64,000 bases of DNA, from positions 8,042,087 through 8,106,086 of the forward strand of contig CM028931.1 of the NCBI GenBank assembly GCA_016801845.1. Direction: 5' to 3'. The translations under genes were made by a program, and so were the position numbers. The stretch's first letter is position 1; each line of letters opens with the position of its first letter. Below are positions 1 through 12,582 of this stretch, in pieces. The notes below the pieces were generated by a model. The model was not told the DNA's origin and did no database searches. It worked only from the letters and a program-made list of their open reading frames with translations. Source of the DNA: Polydactylus sextarius. Taxonomy: Eukaryota; Chordata; Actinopteri; Polynemidae.

Positions 1-63
1 GTTATGAAATTATAACGTGGAACGTTTTCTCTTGACTTCCGCCTGTCTGTCTCGTCCGGTCAG

Positions 64-3000
64 ACGCCGCTCACGTCATGTGGTTCGAGAAGCTTCACGT
101 GTGGCTGCTGTTCGTGGAGAAGAACGTCCTCTATCCTCTCGTCATCCTCAACGAGCTGAGCGGCAGCGCCAGGGAGCTCGCCAGCCCGAGGCGGCTCAAC
201 ACCGAGTGAGAACCCTCAGCACTCCCCAACATCTGTTCATCTCTCGTGATCAAAAAAACCAGCAGCCAGTTAGCTTACCTTAGCTTAGCATAAAGAAAAC
301 GGGTAAATATCCTCACCACTTACCCTTACCCTTAGGCCAGGCTAAGCTAAACTAAGCTAACGGCTGCTGACGCAACAGTGGGATTGATCTTCTCGTCCAA
401 CTCTGACGGAAAACCGATAATCCTTCTCCGCAGACGTTTAGCAATCGATCGTATCGACGAGTAGCTTTCACTTCTGCTGTGCAAACACCGTGTCGGTGCT
501 TGAATAAAAGAGATATTATCCACACGTAGGGTTGCAAAAGGGCGGAGAATTTCCACGGAAACTTTCCACGGAGATTTGGGATGATTTAAAGAAACGTGTA
601 CGAGTCATAAACCAACATAAACGCAAACACGGGGACACTAACTCGGACCTCATCAAATGATCGCGTTTTCTTGCTCGTGCGCACGTTTGTCTAGACTGGT
701 TCGTTCTCCGATCGTCCAATGGGAAAGCGCAATGCACGTAGGGGGCGTGGCCTCAACAGATCTACAGGAAGTAGCGCGCTACGTCCTTATGATTGAGGAA
801 TAGCATTCACGTCAAATCTGATCAAGATTTTTTCTACCTACTATATTTATTGTAAGCTTCAACTTTGATAATGTCCATGATTATTCCCGTTAATTCCTAT
901 GGAAAGTTTCCAGTTGCAATCCCTATCCGTTCCCACGCGCTGACCTCGACGTCTCCTCCGTCCTCCAGGGTGGGCGCTCTGATGATCACGGTGGCGGGCC
1001 TGAAGCTGCTGCGCTCGTCTTACAGCAGCCCCACCTACCAGTACGTGACGGTGCTCTTCACCGTCCTCTTCTTCACCTACGACTGCCGACACCTGTCGGA
1101 GACGCGGCTGCTCGACCTTTTCCTCATGTCCATAATTTTCAGCAAGGTGAGGAAAAACAGGAACCGGCCAGAGCACATTAATGCTGCGATGTTATCTCAC
1201 ATGCGTCTCCTTTCCTTTGCGTTACAGTTGTGGGAGTTGTTCTACAAGCTGCACTTTGTCTACACCTACATCGCCCCCTGGCAGATCACATGGGGCTCAG
1301 CCTTCCACGCCTTTGCTCAACCCTTTGCCGTGCCTCGTATCCTTTCGCCGACGTTTTTTTTTCTTTTTTTTTCCCCCCACGTTAGTGAGTCACACCTGCA
1401 GCAGCACCGCACTGTTGTGAATTCTTCTTTCTGCAAAGCCGATAACAGCAAGTTCTTGTGTTGACATTGTTTCACAGAGGAGCTCAGTCAAATATGAGGT
1501 GGTTATTTCCTCATAAAAACCGATTCGATTAGATTAAACTGCATTGGTGGTGTATTAAAGGGGAACGCCCGTCACATTTGAACCTATATCCTACCGTTAG
1601 AGCATTTGAGTTAACATCAGTTGGCAAAAAATGAAACAGATCGGTGCTACGTTAGCGGAGATTTGGTGGTAGCGGTTAGCTTGGCCAGGGAGCTAATAAG
1701 CTAAGTGAATGGGGCAGATTTCTAACGTCAAAGTAAACGGTGTGTTTGTGTCACTAAAGAGGTTTAACATGTCTTTCTAAGCCCGTGCAACAACAGCCAG
1801 GAGCCTTACCAACACAACACTACGTCTGTTTAACTAAGAAGACTTTTATTGTGAAGTGCAGACAGGAAACGTTCCCCTTGAGATTTGAGGGGAATTAAAG
1901 GGGGAACCCGTTCCCTTTTAAGAGTGTCTAAATGTAAAATATTTCGTAATGTCTCTCTTTTTTTTTAATTGGAGCCTTGACCCGAGCGTCACCAGACTCT
2001 GCCATGTTGTTTGTCCAGGCCGTAGTTTCAGCCATCTTCTCCACGCCGCTCAACCCGTTCCTGGGCAGCGCCATCTTCATCACGTCCTACGTCCGTCCCG
2101 TCAAATTCTGGGAGAGAGACTACAAGTAGGGGGTTAAAACGTTTTTTGTTTTTAAAAAACTCACGGGTCTCGTGTTTTTAAGAATATTTTTTCTGATATT
2201 TTTGTGTTTTTGTGCAGCACAAAGAGAGTGGATCACTCCAACACTCGTCTGGCGTCGCAGCTGGACAGAAACCCAGGTGAGGACCCGATGTTCGACCGAT
2301 TCTCCCTTTAAACCTCTGAAGCTTCGAACCCTCCACAACCTGATTCCTCTTTCCTTCTTCAGGCTCCGACGACAACAACTTGAACTCCATCTTCTACGAG
2401 CACCTGACTCGCTCGCTGCAGCACAGCCTGTGCGGAGACCTCCTGCTGGGCCGCTGGGGAAACTTCAGCACCGGAGATTGTTTCATCCTGGCGTCGGACT
2501 ACCTGAACGCCCTGGTTCACCTCATCGAGATCGGCAACGGGCTCGTCACCTTTCAGCTCCGAGGGCTGGAGTTCAGAGGTGAGAAGAAACGGAAGGATTC
2601 GTTACGGTCCAGGATTTCACGATGTTGTAATCGACCGTTTCCAGCAAATTGTGCTGCAGTTTTTGACCAATCGGCGTCGTTTCCCATTAAATGTTGAAGT
2701 GCGTGTCAGCAAACTCACTTCCTTGTTTCTTTTCAGGAGACCTAGGAAACATGTGCGATTAAAAAAAAAAAAAAAAAAGACAAAGTCTGAGTCTTGAGGA
2801 AAAGGAAAAGGAACATTCTGTTTTTGCGCCGCTTGCAATATTGTTGTGGAGAATAAGAGGAAGTCGTATGTTGAGAAACACACAGGGACACAGGGGGTCA
2901 TCACCTCATTTTTTAATTCATTGTGGTTTTTTTTATCGTTTTTTTTAAATAAAGTTGCGATTTAGAAAGGAGAAAAAAACAAACCCTGCAACTTTGACTT

Positions 3001-4331
3001 GCACCTGCAACTTTATTGCAACAAAACGCAAAAAAAAAAAAAAACGTTGCAACTTTAATTGCTTTTTTTTAAAAGTTGTGGTGTTCTTACGCGTTTTGTC
3101 GCATTAAAGTCGCAGTTGTTGTGAAGCCAATGCGAATATGAAAAGGAAAAAAAAAAAAAACCCTGCAACTTTGACCTGCCCCCGCAACTTTATTGCGACA
3201 AAAAAACCGCTGCAACTTTCATTCGTTTTGTATTAATATGTTTAGAAAGTTGCAGCGTTTATTTATTTATTTTATATGTGTTTTCTTGCAATAGAGTTGC
3301 GATTTGTCGCAAAGTGAAAGTTGCGGGGTTTGTTTGTTTGTATTTGAAAGGGGAGAAAAAAACCTGCAACTTTGACTTGCTCCTGCAACTTCGTTGCAAG
3401 ATTTTAGAAAGTTGCAGCATTTTTTTTTTTTTTTACATGTTTTGTTTCACTTAAAGTTGCCAATTGTTGCAAAATGAAAGTTGCGATTGTAAAAGGGGTG
3501 GGTGGGGCACTTGCAACTTTGACTTGCCACCGCAACTTTAAAACACACCAACTTTCATTGCAATTTGTATAAATTTGTTTAGAAAGTTGCAGCGTTTTTA
3601 TGTAGGTTTATTTTTTATGTGTTTTAGTGCAGTAAAGTTGCGAATTGAAAGTTGCGGGGGGTAAAGGGGAGGAAAAACGTGCAACTTTTACTTAACCCTG
3701 CAACTTTATTGCAACACAACGCGTAAAAACACTGAAACCTTCATTGCGATTTTTTTCACTTATTTATTTGTTTTTAATTTAGCTCCGAATGTTGTGGCGT
3801 TTACGTGTTTTTGCTGCAATAAAGTTGCGAATTGTTGCAATTGTGAAGGGTGGGGGGAGGGGACCTGCAACTTTGACTTGGTCAACTTTATTGCAACAAA
3901 ACGGGTAAAAAAAAAAAAAAAGCTTTCATTGCAATTGTTTACTTAATTTTGTTCAGAAAGTTGCAACATTTGTACATGTTTTGTTGCAGTTAAGTTGCGA
4001 TTTGTCCCTGCAACTTTGACGACAAAGAGCACCTAAAAATGTCGCAACTTTTGGCAAATTAGGCCACAAAGATCTCAAAAAAAAAAAAAAAAAAAAAAGG
4101 ACTGCTAAATAGATTTGCAGTCATTCAAAAAATATGTAGATAAAAAAAATTCTTCTCATCTTATTTGTGCCACCTGTTTTTTGGGTTTTTTTTTTTTTTT
4201 TGCTGAATGTATGACGATCATTAACCAGTTGTTCTTTCTTTTTTTTTGTCGAGTCGTGCTTTATCTTCCTGTGGGAACGCCAACGCATGCTTTATCAGCG
4301 TTACAACAAACCTGTGACACGTCGTGAACTC

Positions 4332-4369
<38 letters not shown>

Positions 4370-7300
4370 GCCAGTGGAGACGTACCTTGTGACTCATCAC
4401 CAGCAGTGTGTCAGCAGGTTTCCACTATAAATGTTAACACAGCATAGAAGCAAAACAAAACAACAGAAACTGTCTGCCTTGGTTGAGTTTAATAGATTCA
4501 GACCAGTTCATTCGTCCCTCTATATGTTTGATATAGTCCAGTTTCCGCACAAACACTCGTTTGACGAACCTCTTGATTCTCAGGGACGTACTGCCAGCAG
4601 AGGGAGGTGGAGGCCATCACCGAGGGGGTGGAGGAGGACGAGGGCTGCTGCTGCTGCGAGCCGGGACACCTCCCTCACATCCTGTCCTTCAACGCCGCCT
4701 TCGCGCAACGCTGGCTCGCCTGGGAGGTGCTGGTCACCAAGTACGTGCTGGAGGGCTACAGCATCACGGACAACAGCGCCGCCTCCATGCTGCAGGTGTT
4801 CGACCTGCGACGCATCCTCACCACCTACTACGTCAAGGTCGGTGTCCGAGGGTTAACGCACATTTAAGGCCGATCCCATTTCTTTTTTCTTACGCCTCCT
4901 CGCTTGAAACAAAGTGTCGAGGGGTGAAAACTTTCCTCTAGGTAATGATTTACCTCTACTTCTACCATTACACGTCATCAGAAGTCGTCGTTACGTTATC
5001 GGCAACCATGACGACCAAATGACAACAAACAAACAAAGATGGCGTCCGCAGACTCATTTGTGCCAATCGAGTTGGCGACTGAATCATTAATTAAGAGTCC
5101 CGTTATCAGATGAAATGAAAGTGCCAACTAGCGACAGTTAGGTAAAGCTAACGTTATTGATTAGCGGTTAGTTAGCGATAAGTTAGCTTAACAAGCTAAA
5201 TGTATCGATTTGTTTATTAATCGAATCGCTCACTTTTTTTGACAGCTGCGTCCTTGTCCTGGTGCATGCTGGGAAATTTCTCCACCCCTTCTTCATCGCT
5301 AGCCGCGACGTCAAACAAACAAAGATGGCGTCCGCTGACTCGTTTGTGCCGATCGATTTTATTATCGATCTTAATTATCAGATGAATGGAAAATGTTATT
5401 AAGTGAGCAACAACTAGCGATTGCTAGCTAACGTTAACGTCAGTAGAAGGTCCCTGGAGAACATTAGCAAACATTATTGATTAGCGGTTAGCGATAAGTT
5501 AGCTTAAAAAGTGAAATGCATCGATTAGTTTATTAATTAAATCGCTAACTTTTTTGACAACTGCATCCTTGTCCCGGTGCATGCTGGGAAATTTCTCATA
5601 CCCCCTTCTTCGTTTAAAGTAGCTGGTCCTAGAACAGCTTTGTTTAGAGGGTTGTGACCCCCTCACCCTTCATTTAGAAGCGAATGAGACAGATAGACCT
5701 TCTACTGACGTTAAGGCACAAAAGAAAGGGGGAGGAGCTTAGAGGTAGAAATGTGATTGGCACTTACACGATTTACACCTCTCTCTCTCTCTCTGGTTTC
5801 AGGGAATCATCTACTATGTGATCGCGTCCTCCAAACTGGAAGACTGGCTGGCCAACGAGACCATGAACAACGGGCTGCGAGCGTGCAGCGAGAGGAACTA
5901 CGTGGACCTGGATCCCACCTTCAACCCCAACATCGACGAGGACTACGACCACCGGCTGGCTGGCATCTCCAGGGACAGTTTCTGCAGCGTCTACCTGGGC
6001 TGGATCCAGTACTGCAACTCAAGAAGAACCAAGGTACGACGACGTCGTTATCCTCTCGACGATAATAGAGATTCTGGTCTGTAACGATTGGTGATTGAGG
6101 TTCATGGATGTTTGTCTGCAGCCTCTGGACAGTGAGAAAGACTCGGCTCTGGTGCTGCTCTGCTTCGGTCTGTGTGTGCTGGGAAGGAGAGCGCTGGGGA
6201 CGGCAGCTCATCATATGTCCAGGTTGTCAATTAAATTATCCCTCTGCCAACCTTTTATATAAACAAACACAGCTAGAATATACATACGACGGAGTAACAG
6301 GGCCACGTGGGGGAAAATAGTCGCCCAAAAGTATTTTCATCCAAATTCTCAGTCGTATATACTACGATACTAACATTTCTAGCTTGATACCAATACCAAA
6401 GATACTATTTTCAAAACCATGGAAGGGCAAAGATGTCAAACAAAACACAAGTTACACATAATATAATAATCGAAGATATTAGTTATTCACTATACACAGA
6501 CAGGACTGATACCGTTAGCTGCCTAGCTTATATGTTAGCGTTATCGTTTTCTTAGTAGCCGTAGCTGCTAGCCAGTTCCTGAATGATGTTGGCTTGGCTA
6601 GGCTAGCCGACGCGATGCTAACTAACTCGGAAGAGATCTTGCAAAACTTCATCTCATGAGAAGTTTTGGTGAGAGTTAGCATCACGTGAGTTAGCATAGC
6701 GTGAGTTAGGCTAGCCTAGTCGGAGGCGATGACGTCGCTTAGTGTTGATACTTTTGCAAATTAATAACAATTTGATGCTAATTTTTAGCATCGATTAGCA
6801 TCTGAGCCTCAATTTAAGACGAATAAATCCATAGAAACTCATATATTTGAGGTGTTTTTCTGTCTTTCTGCTCTGGCTTAATGTAGTTAGTAATATTTAT
6901 ATGTGTTTTTATGTTTTCTTTCCTTCCCAGTAACCTGGAATCTTTTCTTTACGGACTTCACGCGTTATTCAAAGGAGATTATCGCATCTCTTCAGCACGC
7001 GATGAGTGGGTCTTCGCAGACATGGAGCTGCTCAATAAAGTCGTGGTGCCCGGAATCCGAATGTCCCTCAAACTTCACCAGGATCACTTCACGTCCCCGG
7101 ACGAGTACGACGAGCCCGCCGTTCTCTTCGAAGCCATCTCCTCCCACCAGCAGAACCTGGTCATCGCTCACGAGGGCGACCCGGCGTGGAGGAGCGCCGT
7201 GTTGTCCAACACGCAGTCGCTCCTCGCCCTGCGCCACGTCCTCGACGAAGGCACCAACGAATATAAAATCATCATGCTCAATCGACGGTACCTCAGCTTC

Positions 7301-10300
7301 CGTGTCATCAAGGTGGGACCTCAAAGATGTGATTTAAAAAAAAAACAAAAACAAATGATAAACTCCGATTAATTGACACGACATTTAATGAGACTTTACT
7401 TCCTGTGCCACAGGTGAACAAAGAGTGTGTTCGCGGTTTGTGGGCGGGGCAGCAGCAGGAGCTGGTTTTCCTCAGAAACAGAAACCCGGAGCGCGGCAGC
7501 ATCCAGAACGCCAAGCAGGCGCTGCGCAACATGATCAACTCGTCGTGCGACCAGCCCATCGGTTACCCCATCTACGTCTCTCCGCTCACCACCTCCTACT
7601 GCAACTCGCACCCTCAGCTCAGACACATCCTGGGGGGGCCCATCAGCATCGCAAACATCCGAAACTTTGTCGTCAGCACCTGGCACAGGTTTGTGATTCA
7701 CCAGTAGATTCAGAGGTTTTCAGATGAACTGACACTAATTAGCATCGAGTTAGATATTAATTTGCAGCAGTATCGATACTAGAAGTGAGCTAACTCAGGC
7801 CATGCTAACTTGCGCGATAGTAACTCATTTGATGCTAAATCACGTGATGCTAACTCATGCAAAGCTAACTCACGTGACGCTAACTCACGTGAAGCTCACT
7901 CGGGCAATGCTAACTCGCCCGATAGGAACTCACGTGATGCTAACTCGCGCAATGTTAACTCACTGATAGTAACTCATTTGATGCTAACTCACGTGATGCT
8001 AACTGATGTGATGCTAAATCATCGAAGCTAACTCGCGTGATGCTAACTCACGTGAAGCTAACTCAGGCAATGCTAACTTGCGCGATAGTAACTCATTTGA
8101 TGCTAAATCACGTGATGCTAACTCACGCAAAGCTAAATCACATGATGCTAACTCACGTGATGCTAAATCACATGATGCTAACTTGCGCAATAGTAACTCA
8201 TGTGATGCTAAATCACATGATGCTAACTGCGCATAGCTAACTCATGTGATGCTAAATCACATGATGATAACATACATGATGCTCACTCGCGCGATAGTAA
8301 CTCACGTGATGTTAACTCATGCAAAGCTAACTCGCGTAATGCTACCTCACATGGTGCTAACTCACGTGAAGCTAACTCATGCAACTTTTTGTGTGAGGTT
8401 TTGCGAGAGGTGTTACGTCTCGCGAGGTCTCTTCTGAGTTAGCATCATGGCGGCTAGCCTAGCCAAGCTAACATCGTCCGGGTACCGGCTAGCAGCTACG
8501 GATAAAAGATGCCGATAGCGCTAATGTACGAGCTAAAATTTGACTTTTCAGTAATATTACACTTGTTACCTATTTCAGTAACGTGTATTACAACACCGTT
8601 CTGTTCTATTCTACTCTATTATTTTCACTTCCAGGTTACGTAAAGGCTGCGGTGCAGGTTGTAACAGTGGAGGGAACATCGAGGACTCGGATGCAGGAGG
8701 TTTGTCCTGTGGCAGCGTGAACGGGACGGGAGGCGACTCTCAGCAGAGTTCAGTGTCACAGGGGGGGATGTCAGGACCCGTCCCTCCTTATTCATACCAG
8801 CCACACCCTCTGGGTAAGAACTGCTCTGTGATATCTCCCTCTGCTGCCACAGTTTTAGCTCTTCTGTCTAATTTAATTCGATCCTTGTCTGACTCCTCCC
8901 TGTGTTCAGGAACCAGTCAGAGCTCCCAGTCTGTCCAGTCTGGTTTGGTTCGTCACTCTCCAGCCCGAGCGTCCGTCGCCAGCCAGTCGTCGTCGTACCG
9001 CTACAGCAGCAGCCGCCACTCGTCCCTGCGCACCTCCACCACAGGCCTGGAGCCCTGCCGTCGCTCCTCCACCAGCCAGCTCTCTCTGCGCACGCTCCCC
9101 ACCTCCCTGCAGCTCCGCCTGGGCTCCACATCCGACCCCACGGGCCCCTCCGCCTCGCTCTCCAGCCACAGCATCCCGCCCTGTAAACGCCACACGCTGG
9201 TGGGTCTCCTGGGCAACGACGGCCTGTGCAGCACGGTGACGGATCCGCTCAGCCAACATCACCAACACCACCATCACCACACGCAGCAACACAACCCCAC
9301 CGTCTCCACCGTGCGCAGAGATGACATCTCCTACAGAGTGCAGGTTTGTACAAATCGATGTGGCCTAAAGTTAATGTTGTTGTTCATGTGGCATAATTTG
9401 GACAGTCAGTAGACGGTATATATTGCATGTTAACGTTGTTGCTGTTGTCATGGTTCTGTAACGTCATCCAGATCGTGGACATTGGTCAGGTGCTGGAGAA
9501 CATCAACCTGTCAAAGAGGAAGGAGCTGCAGTGGCCTGAAGAGACCGTAAGACTGAGGGCAGGGCGGACCTGCTGGAGGGACTGGAGCCCTTTAGAGGGC
9601 ATGGAAGGACATGTGAGTACAAGTAACACATTATCTCACCAGGTTTATCTTTTCTTAAAGGTGAACCCCGTCACATATAAACCTATATTCTACTGTTAGA
9701 GTCCTTTAGTTAATGTCAGTTGACAAAAAATTAAACAAACGGTTGCTACGTTAGTGAAGATGTGGTGGTAGCGGTTAGCCTGGCCAGGCAGCTAATAAGC
9801 TAAGTGAATAGGGGAGATTTCTAACGTCAAAGTAAACAGTGTTTTTGTGTCAATAAAGAGGCTGAACATCTCTTTCTAAGCCCCGTGCAACAACAGCCAT
9901 GAGCCTCAGAATATTGATTAAAATGTGCTGGAGTTCTTTAAAGGAGAACTTTGGTGTAAAAGGATTTTTGGAAAACATGTAAAACATGATAAAGAGTTGT
10001 TATGCTTGCTGAGGAGCAAAACTACTCTAGCCCGTTTACAATCGTTGTTATATTCATCGTTTCTGTCCCATAGACTCACCATGCAAGTGAATGGGGCAGC
10101 CAGGCAGCTTGAAGACGTCGCTATTTTAAACCATTAAAACAGCTCAAAGTAGCTCCACACTTCCTTGCTGGTATAACAAGGATCCTGACATTCAAAACGA
10201 GGCGTTGAGAACTTTGTAAGTGAACACATCGTTTATTAAAAAGACTTTTTTTACAGGTAGGAACTAGCGGTAGTTTCCGGTCGCCGCCATGTTGAAAGTA

Positions 10301-11257
10301 AGTCCTACAAGTCCATTGACGAACATGAACCAATGGGCAGAATAGGAGAGAGATGGTACAAATTAATTCATTACCTTGTGGACAATGACCAGATATTGTC
10401 AACAACAGATGAAATCCATGCATTAACACCCTATTAATTTGTACTATGTCTCCTCCTATTCTGTCCATTGGTTCGTGTTCGTCAATCGACTTGTAGGACT
10501 TACTTTCACCATGGCGGCGACCGGAAACTACCTGCTAGTTCCTACCTGTAAAAAAAGTCTTTTTAATAAACGATGTGTTCACTTACAAAGTTCTCAACTC
10601 CTCGTTTTAAATGTCAGGACCCTTGTTATACCAGCAAGGAAGTGTGGAGCTACTTTGAGCTGTTTTAATGGTTTAAAATAGCGACGTCTTTAAGGTACCT
10701 GGCTGCCCCATTCCCTTGCATGGTGAGTCTTATGGACAAAAACGATAAAAATAACAATGTTAGGGGAGACTGGATGGCAGAGTGGCTAAGGCGCACCTCC
10801 TCCCTGTTTCTTGTCTCTCTACACTATCTCTGATTAAAGGCAATAAATGCCCCAAAAAATACTTAAAAACAACATAACGCAACGGGCTAGCGTCGTTTAG
10901 CTCCTCAGCACCTTTGAGATGCTATAAAATGTTGCTGCAGTCTCCATTGTCTCCTGCTATAGATGTGATTTCACTGTCATTATCTCGTTTGTCCTATTTT
11001 CTGACCTGTAACACCGCCTGTGACCTACTTGCTCTGTAATAAAACGTCTCGTAAATGCGATTGGTCGATCCCCACCCTGTTAAAACCACCTCCTCCTCCT
11101 CTATCTCCCCCTGCAGGTGATTCACCGGTGGGTGCCTTGTAGCCGAGACCCAGCCAATCGCTCCCATATCAACAAGACCATCCTGCTGGTACAGGTGGAA
11201 GATAAGCTAGTGCCCATTATTGAGACTGGGGTCATTGAGTTGGGTGCGGAGGTTTGA
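64..11257 (+). CDS. pcnx1: pcnx1, pecanex homolog 1, C-terminal 989 residues (15 exons; 5' part outside the window)
   Basis: Pecanex proteins are large multipass membrane proteins; the fly founder acts in Notch signalling. Exons by splice site and phase: 64-205, 969-1146, 1228-1336, 1996-2125, 2218-2276, 2363-2578, 4584-4837, 5803-6033, 6122-6222, 6931-7312, 7414-7688, 8635-8813, 910-base-phase exon 8910-9343, 9472-9612, 11117-11257 (TGA). All phases join without a break. The translation contains the family core, including FHAFAQPFAVP, NPFLGSAIFITSYVRPVKFW, QQREVEAITEGVEEDEG, WAGQQQELVFLRNRNPERGS and NAKQALRNMINSSCDQPIGY. The Ser/Arg-rich tail (about 8900-9200, SVQSGLVRHSPARASVASQS) and the ending ETGVIELGAEV match PCNX1 as remembered, not PCNX3. 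A His-rich run is encoded at about 9250-9297. Introns carry several dispersed repeats. The full protein should exceed 2000 residues, so about half is here. Confidence 0.95.
525..925 (+). repeat. Dispersed element D, copy 1 (MITE-like)
   Basis: This intronic stretch is repeated at about 54515-54905. Both begin TAGGGTTGCAAA and end in the inverse (TTGCAATCCCTA here), so they look like a short non-autonomous DNA transposon with terminal inverted repeats. The shared interior includes GATCGTCCAATGGGAA and TAGGGGGCGTGGCCTCAA. No coding capacity. Confidence 0.7.
1558..1812 (+). repeat. Dispersed repeat E, copy 1
   Basis: A roughly 250-bp intronic sequence repeated at 9655-9907 in the same orientation. 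Shared stretches include GTGGTAGCGGTTAGC and TTTCTAACGTCAAAGTAAAC. Class unknown. Confidence 0.75.
2940..4070. repeat. GCAACTTT/AAAGTTGC inverted-motif satellite in a pcnx1 intron
   Basis: About seven degenerate units with spacing of roughly 140-200 bases. Each carries GCAACTTTGACTTGC-like sequence on one side and its complement (GAAAGTTGC, AAAGTTGCGA) on the other, separated by A- or T-runs. CCTGCAACTTTGAC-like copies start near 2984, 3163, 3362, 3509, 3866 and 4006. No open frame. The 2005-bp intron (2579-4583) consists largely of this block. Confidence 0.85.
5027..5612. repeat. Approximately 300-bp tandem duplication in a pcnx1 intron
   Basis: Two diverged copies (about 5027-5300 and 5322-5612) share ACAAACAAAGATGGCGTCCG, TTGATTAGCGGTTAG and GGTGCATGCTGGGAAATTTC. 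Class unknown. Confidence 0.75.
6520..6712 (-). repeat. Composite repeat, inverted partner of 8385-8545
   Basis: This stretch is complementary to the one at 8385-8545. Both contain GCTTGGCTAGGCTAGCC and the GCTGCTAGCC motif in opposite orientation. It ends in two or three units of the same GTGAGTTAGCAT minisatellite found expanded at 7795-8395. Confidence 0.75.
7795..8395 (+). repeat. 15-bp minisatellite (consensus near TGATGCTAACTCACG)
   Basis: About 40 diverged 15-bp units fill much of the intron between exons 7414-7688 and 8635-8813. Because the period is a multiple of three, open frames with 5-residue repeats (MLTHV-like) appear; they are not genes. Many units contain CACGTG or CATGTG palindromes. 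Confidence 0.9.
8385..8545 (+). repeat. Composite repeat flanking the 15-bp minisatellite
   Basis: Inverted partner of 6520-6712. It includes GGCTAGCCTAGCCAAGC and GGCTAGCAGCTACGG. Together with the minisatellite it appears to form one composite element that exists twice, in opposite orientations, around two pcnx1 exons. Confidence 0.7.
9655..9907 (+). repeat. Dispersed repeat E, copy 2
   Basis: Second copy of the repeat at 1558-1812, in the last pcnx1 intron and directly before fold-back element B. Confidence 0.75.
9935..10935. repeat. Fold-back element B, copy 1 (long inverted repeat)
   Basis: The left arm (about 9935-10340) and right arm (about 10450-10935) are reverse complements. Open frames on the two strands encode the same peptide (VPTCKKSLFNKRCVHLQSSQ). 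The arms contain CATGCAAGTGAATGGGGCAG and its complement. The right arm is interrupted by a SINE-like insertion at about 10762-10873. A half copy lies at 59665-59935. Confidence 0.88.
10762..10873 (+). mobile_element. tRNA-related SINE-like insertion inside fold-back B
   Basis: The sequence contains TGGCAGAGTGGCTAAGGCGC, resembling a Leu/Ser tRNA 5' half with a box A. It has no intact box B and ends in an A-rich tail. Comparison with 59818-59835, where the same arm continues uninterrupted, shows it is an insertion. Confidence 0.6.
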
Positions 11258-11843
11258 GACAGAGCAAGCACACGCACACGCATTACACACACACACACAC
11301 AAACATACACACTTTGCGTGAAGACGGAGCTACGGGCGTCTCCGGCTTCCAGCAGACGAACCAGGAAACGGGAGCCCTCTCTCCCCCCCCTCCTCCCTCG
11401 TTCCTTATCACTTGAGGGGGGAAAAGGAAGCCAGGGAAAAAGTGCGAGCAGAGGCAGAGGTGACATCGATCCACAAACCGACCGACCTTTACCGCATCCA
11501 CACACACATCCACAGTATCTGCCTTGCTTCGCGTCTCAGAAATGCTGCATGACAGTTAAAAAAAAAAAACAAACAAAACAAAAAAACTAAAAAAACAACC
11601 CTTAAGTTAAGTTAGTTCTCGCTACCGGTTCATTGATTTCTATGCATTTCATGGATTTATATTTTCTTGTTTGTTGGCAACTCTGACAGAGATGAGTGTA
11701 AACGGAGTGTTTGGAGATTATTCTTTTCTTTCTTTCTTTCCTGTTGTTTGCGTTAATAATAATTTGCCAAATAATAAGCCTGGTGTTGAATATCTGCCAC
11801 GGTTTTATACATGTGAAAAGCTTTTTTTTTTTTTTTTTTTTTT

Positions 11844-11875
<32 letters not shown>

Positions 11876-12205
11876 TGCCAAGACGACGGAGAAAGCGACG
11901 ACGGTCGGCGTCCGCCGCTCCTTTCGACAAAAAGCTCCGTCCGTCGTCACGTCCGTTTCGATCCGTTCGCGGGATTACTTTCGCGCGGGAGGCGGAGGGA
12001 GCAAAAATTAAAAAAAAAAAAAAAAAAAAAAACTTGCACTACAATTTTTTTTTTTTTTTCTTTTCTTTTTCGTCATCGTCGTTCAACGAATGAATTAATT
12101 AATTTACAGTGATGCACTACAATCTTTTTCGACGATATCACCTTTTTATTTATTACTACAGACTCTGAATGGCCATTGGTTATGACTCGATGCCTTGGGA
12201 AAATG

Positions 12206-12211
12206 AATAAA
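12206..12211 (+). terminator. pcnx1: Proximal poly(A) signal of pcnx1
   Basis: AATAAA lies about 950 bases after the pcnx1 stop, in the same orientation. It is a candidate early cleavage site. Confidence 0.5.
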
Positions 12212-12576
12212 ATGCAATCATCATTCTGTTTTCAGCCATTTTTATTTGATGACTATTTTATGTTTGATAAACTTGAAAATAACTTTTTACTGTATATGAT
12301 TATATCTATATCTATATAATATAATATATATATATTTACATAAATATATATATATATATATATAATGTAAATGTATAAAAGATTTTTGTTTTCAATATTT
12401 ATTACTGTGAACATGGTATTTACACTTTGTTACATTCTTTTTTTTTTCTTTCTTTTTTTTTTTTTTTGGGACAAAAGGTTAATATGTATTAAGGACCATT
12501 GGTTGAAAACAAGATGCCAGAATTTTTTCGATGGACTGTTTCACTATTTAACTTAATTCTTTTTTCTATATGGAGA

Positions 12577-12582
12577 AATAAA
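12577..12582 (+). terminator. pcnx1: Distal poly(A) signal of pcnx1
   Basis: AATAAA lies about 1.3 kb after the stop and is followed by a T-rich stretch. It is the last signal before sequence that looks intergenic. Confidence 0.6.

Noticed and set aside
865..1464. Long open frame covering pcnx1 exons and introns
   Set aside because: It merges exon 969-1146 with intronic sequence; splice sites and the protein family show that only part is coding.
8037..8437. Open frames with MLTHV-type repeats
   Set aside because: They are produced by the 15-bp minisatellite, whose period is a multiple of three.
10121..10681. Two open frames with a shared peptide (CKKSLFNKRCVHLQSSQ)
   Set aside because: The peptide appears on both strands only because the fold-back arms are complementary; there is no sign of a gene.
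10770..10860. Functional tRNA gene
   Set aside because: Only a box A-like half is present, with no box B and no cloverleaf; it is better read as a SINE-like insertion.
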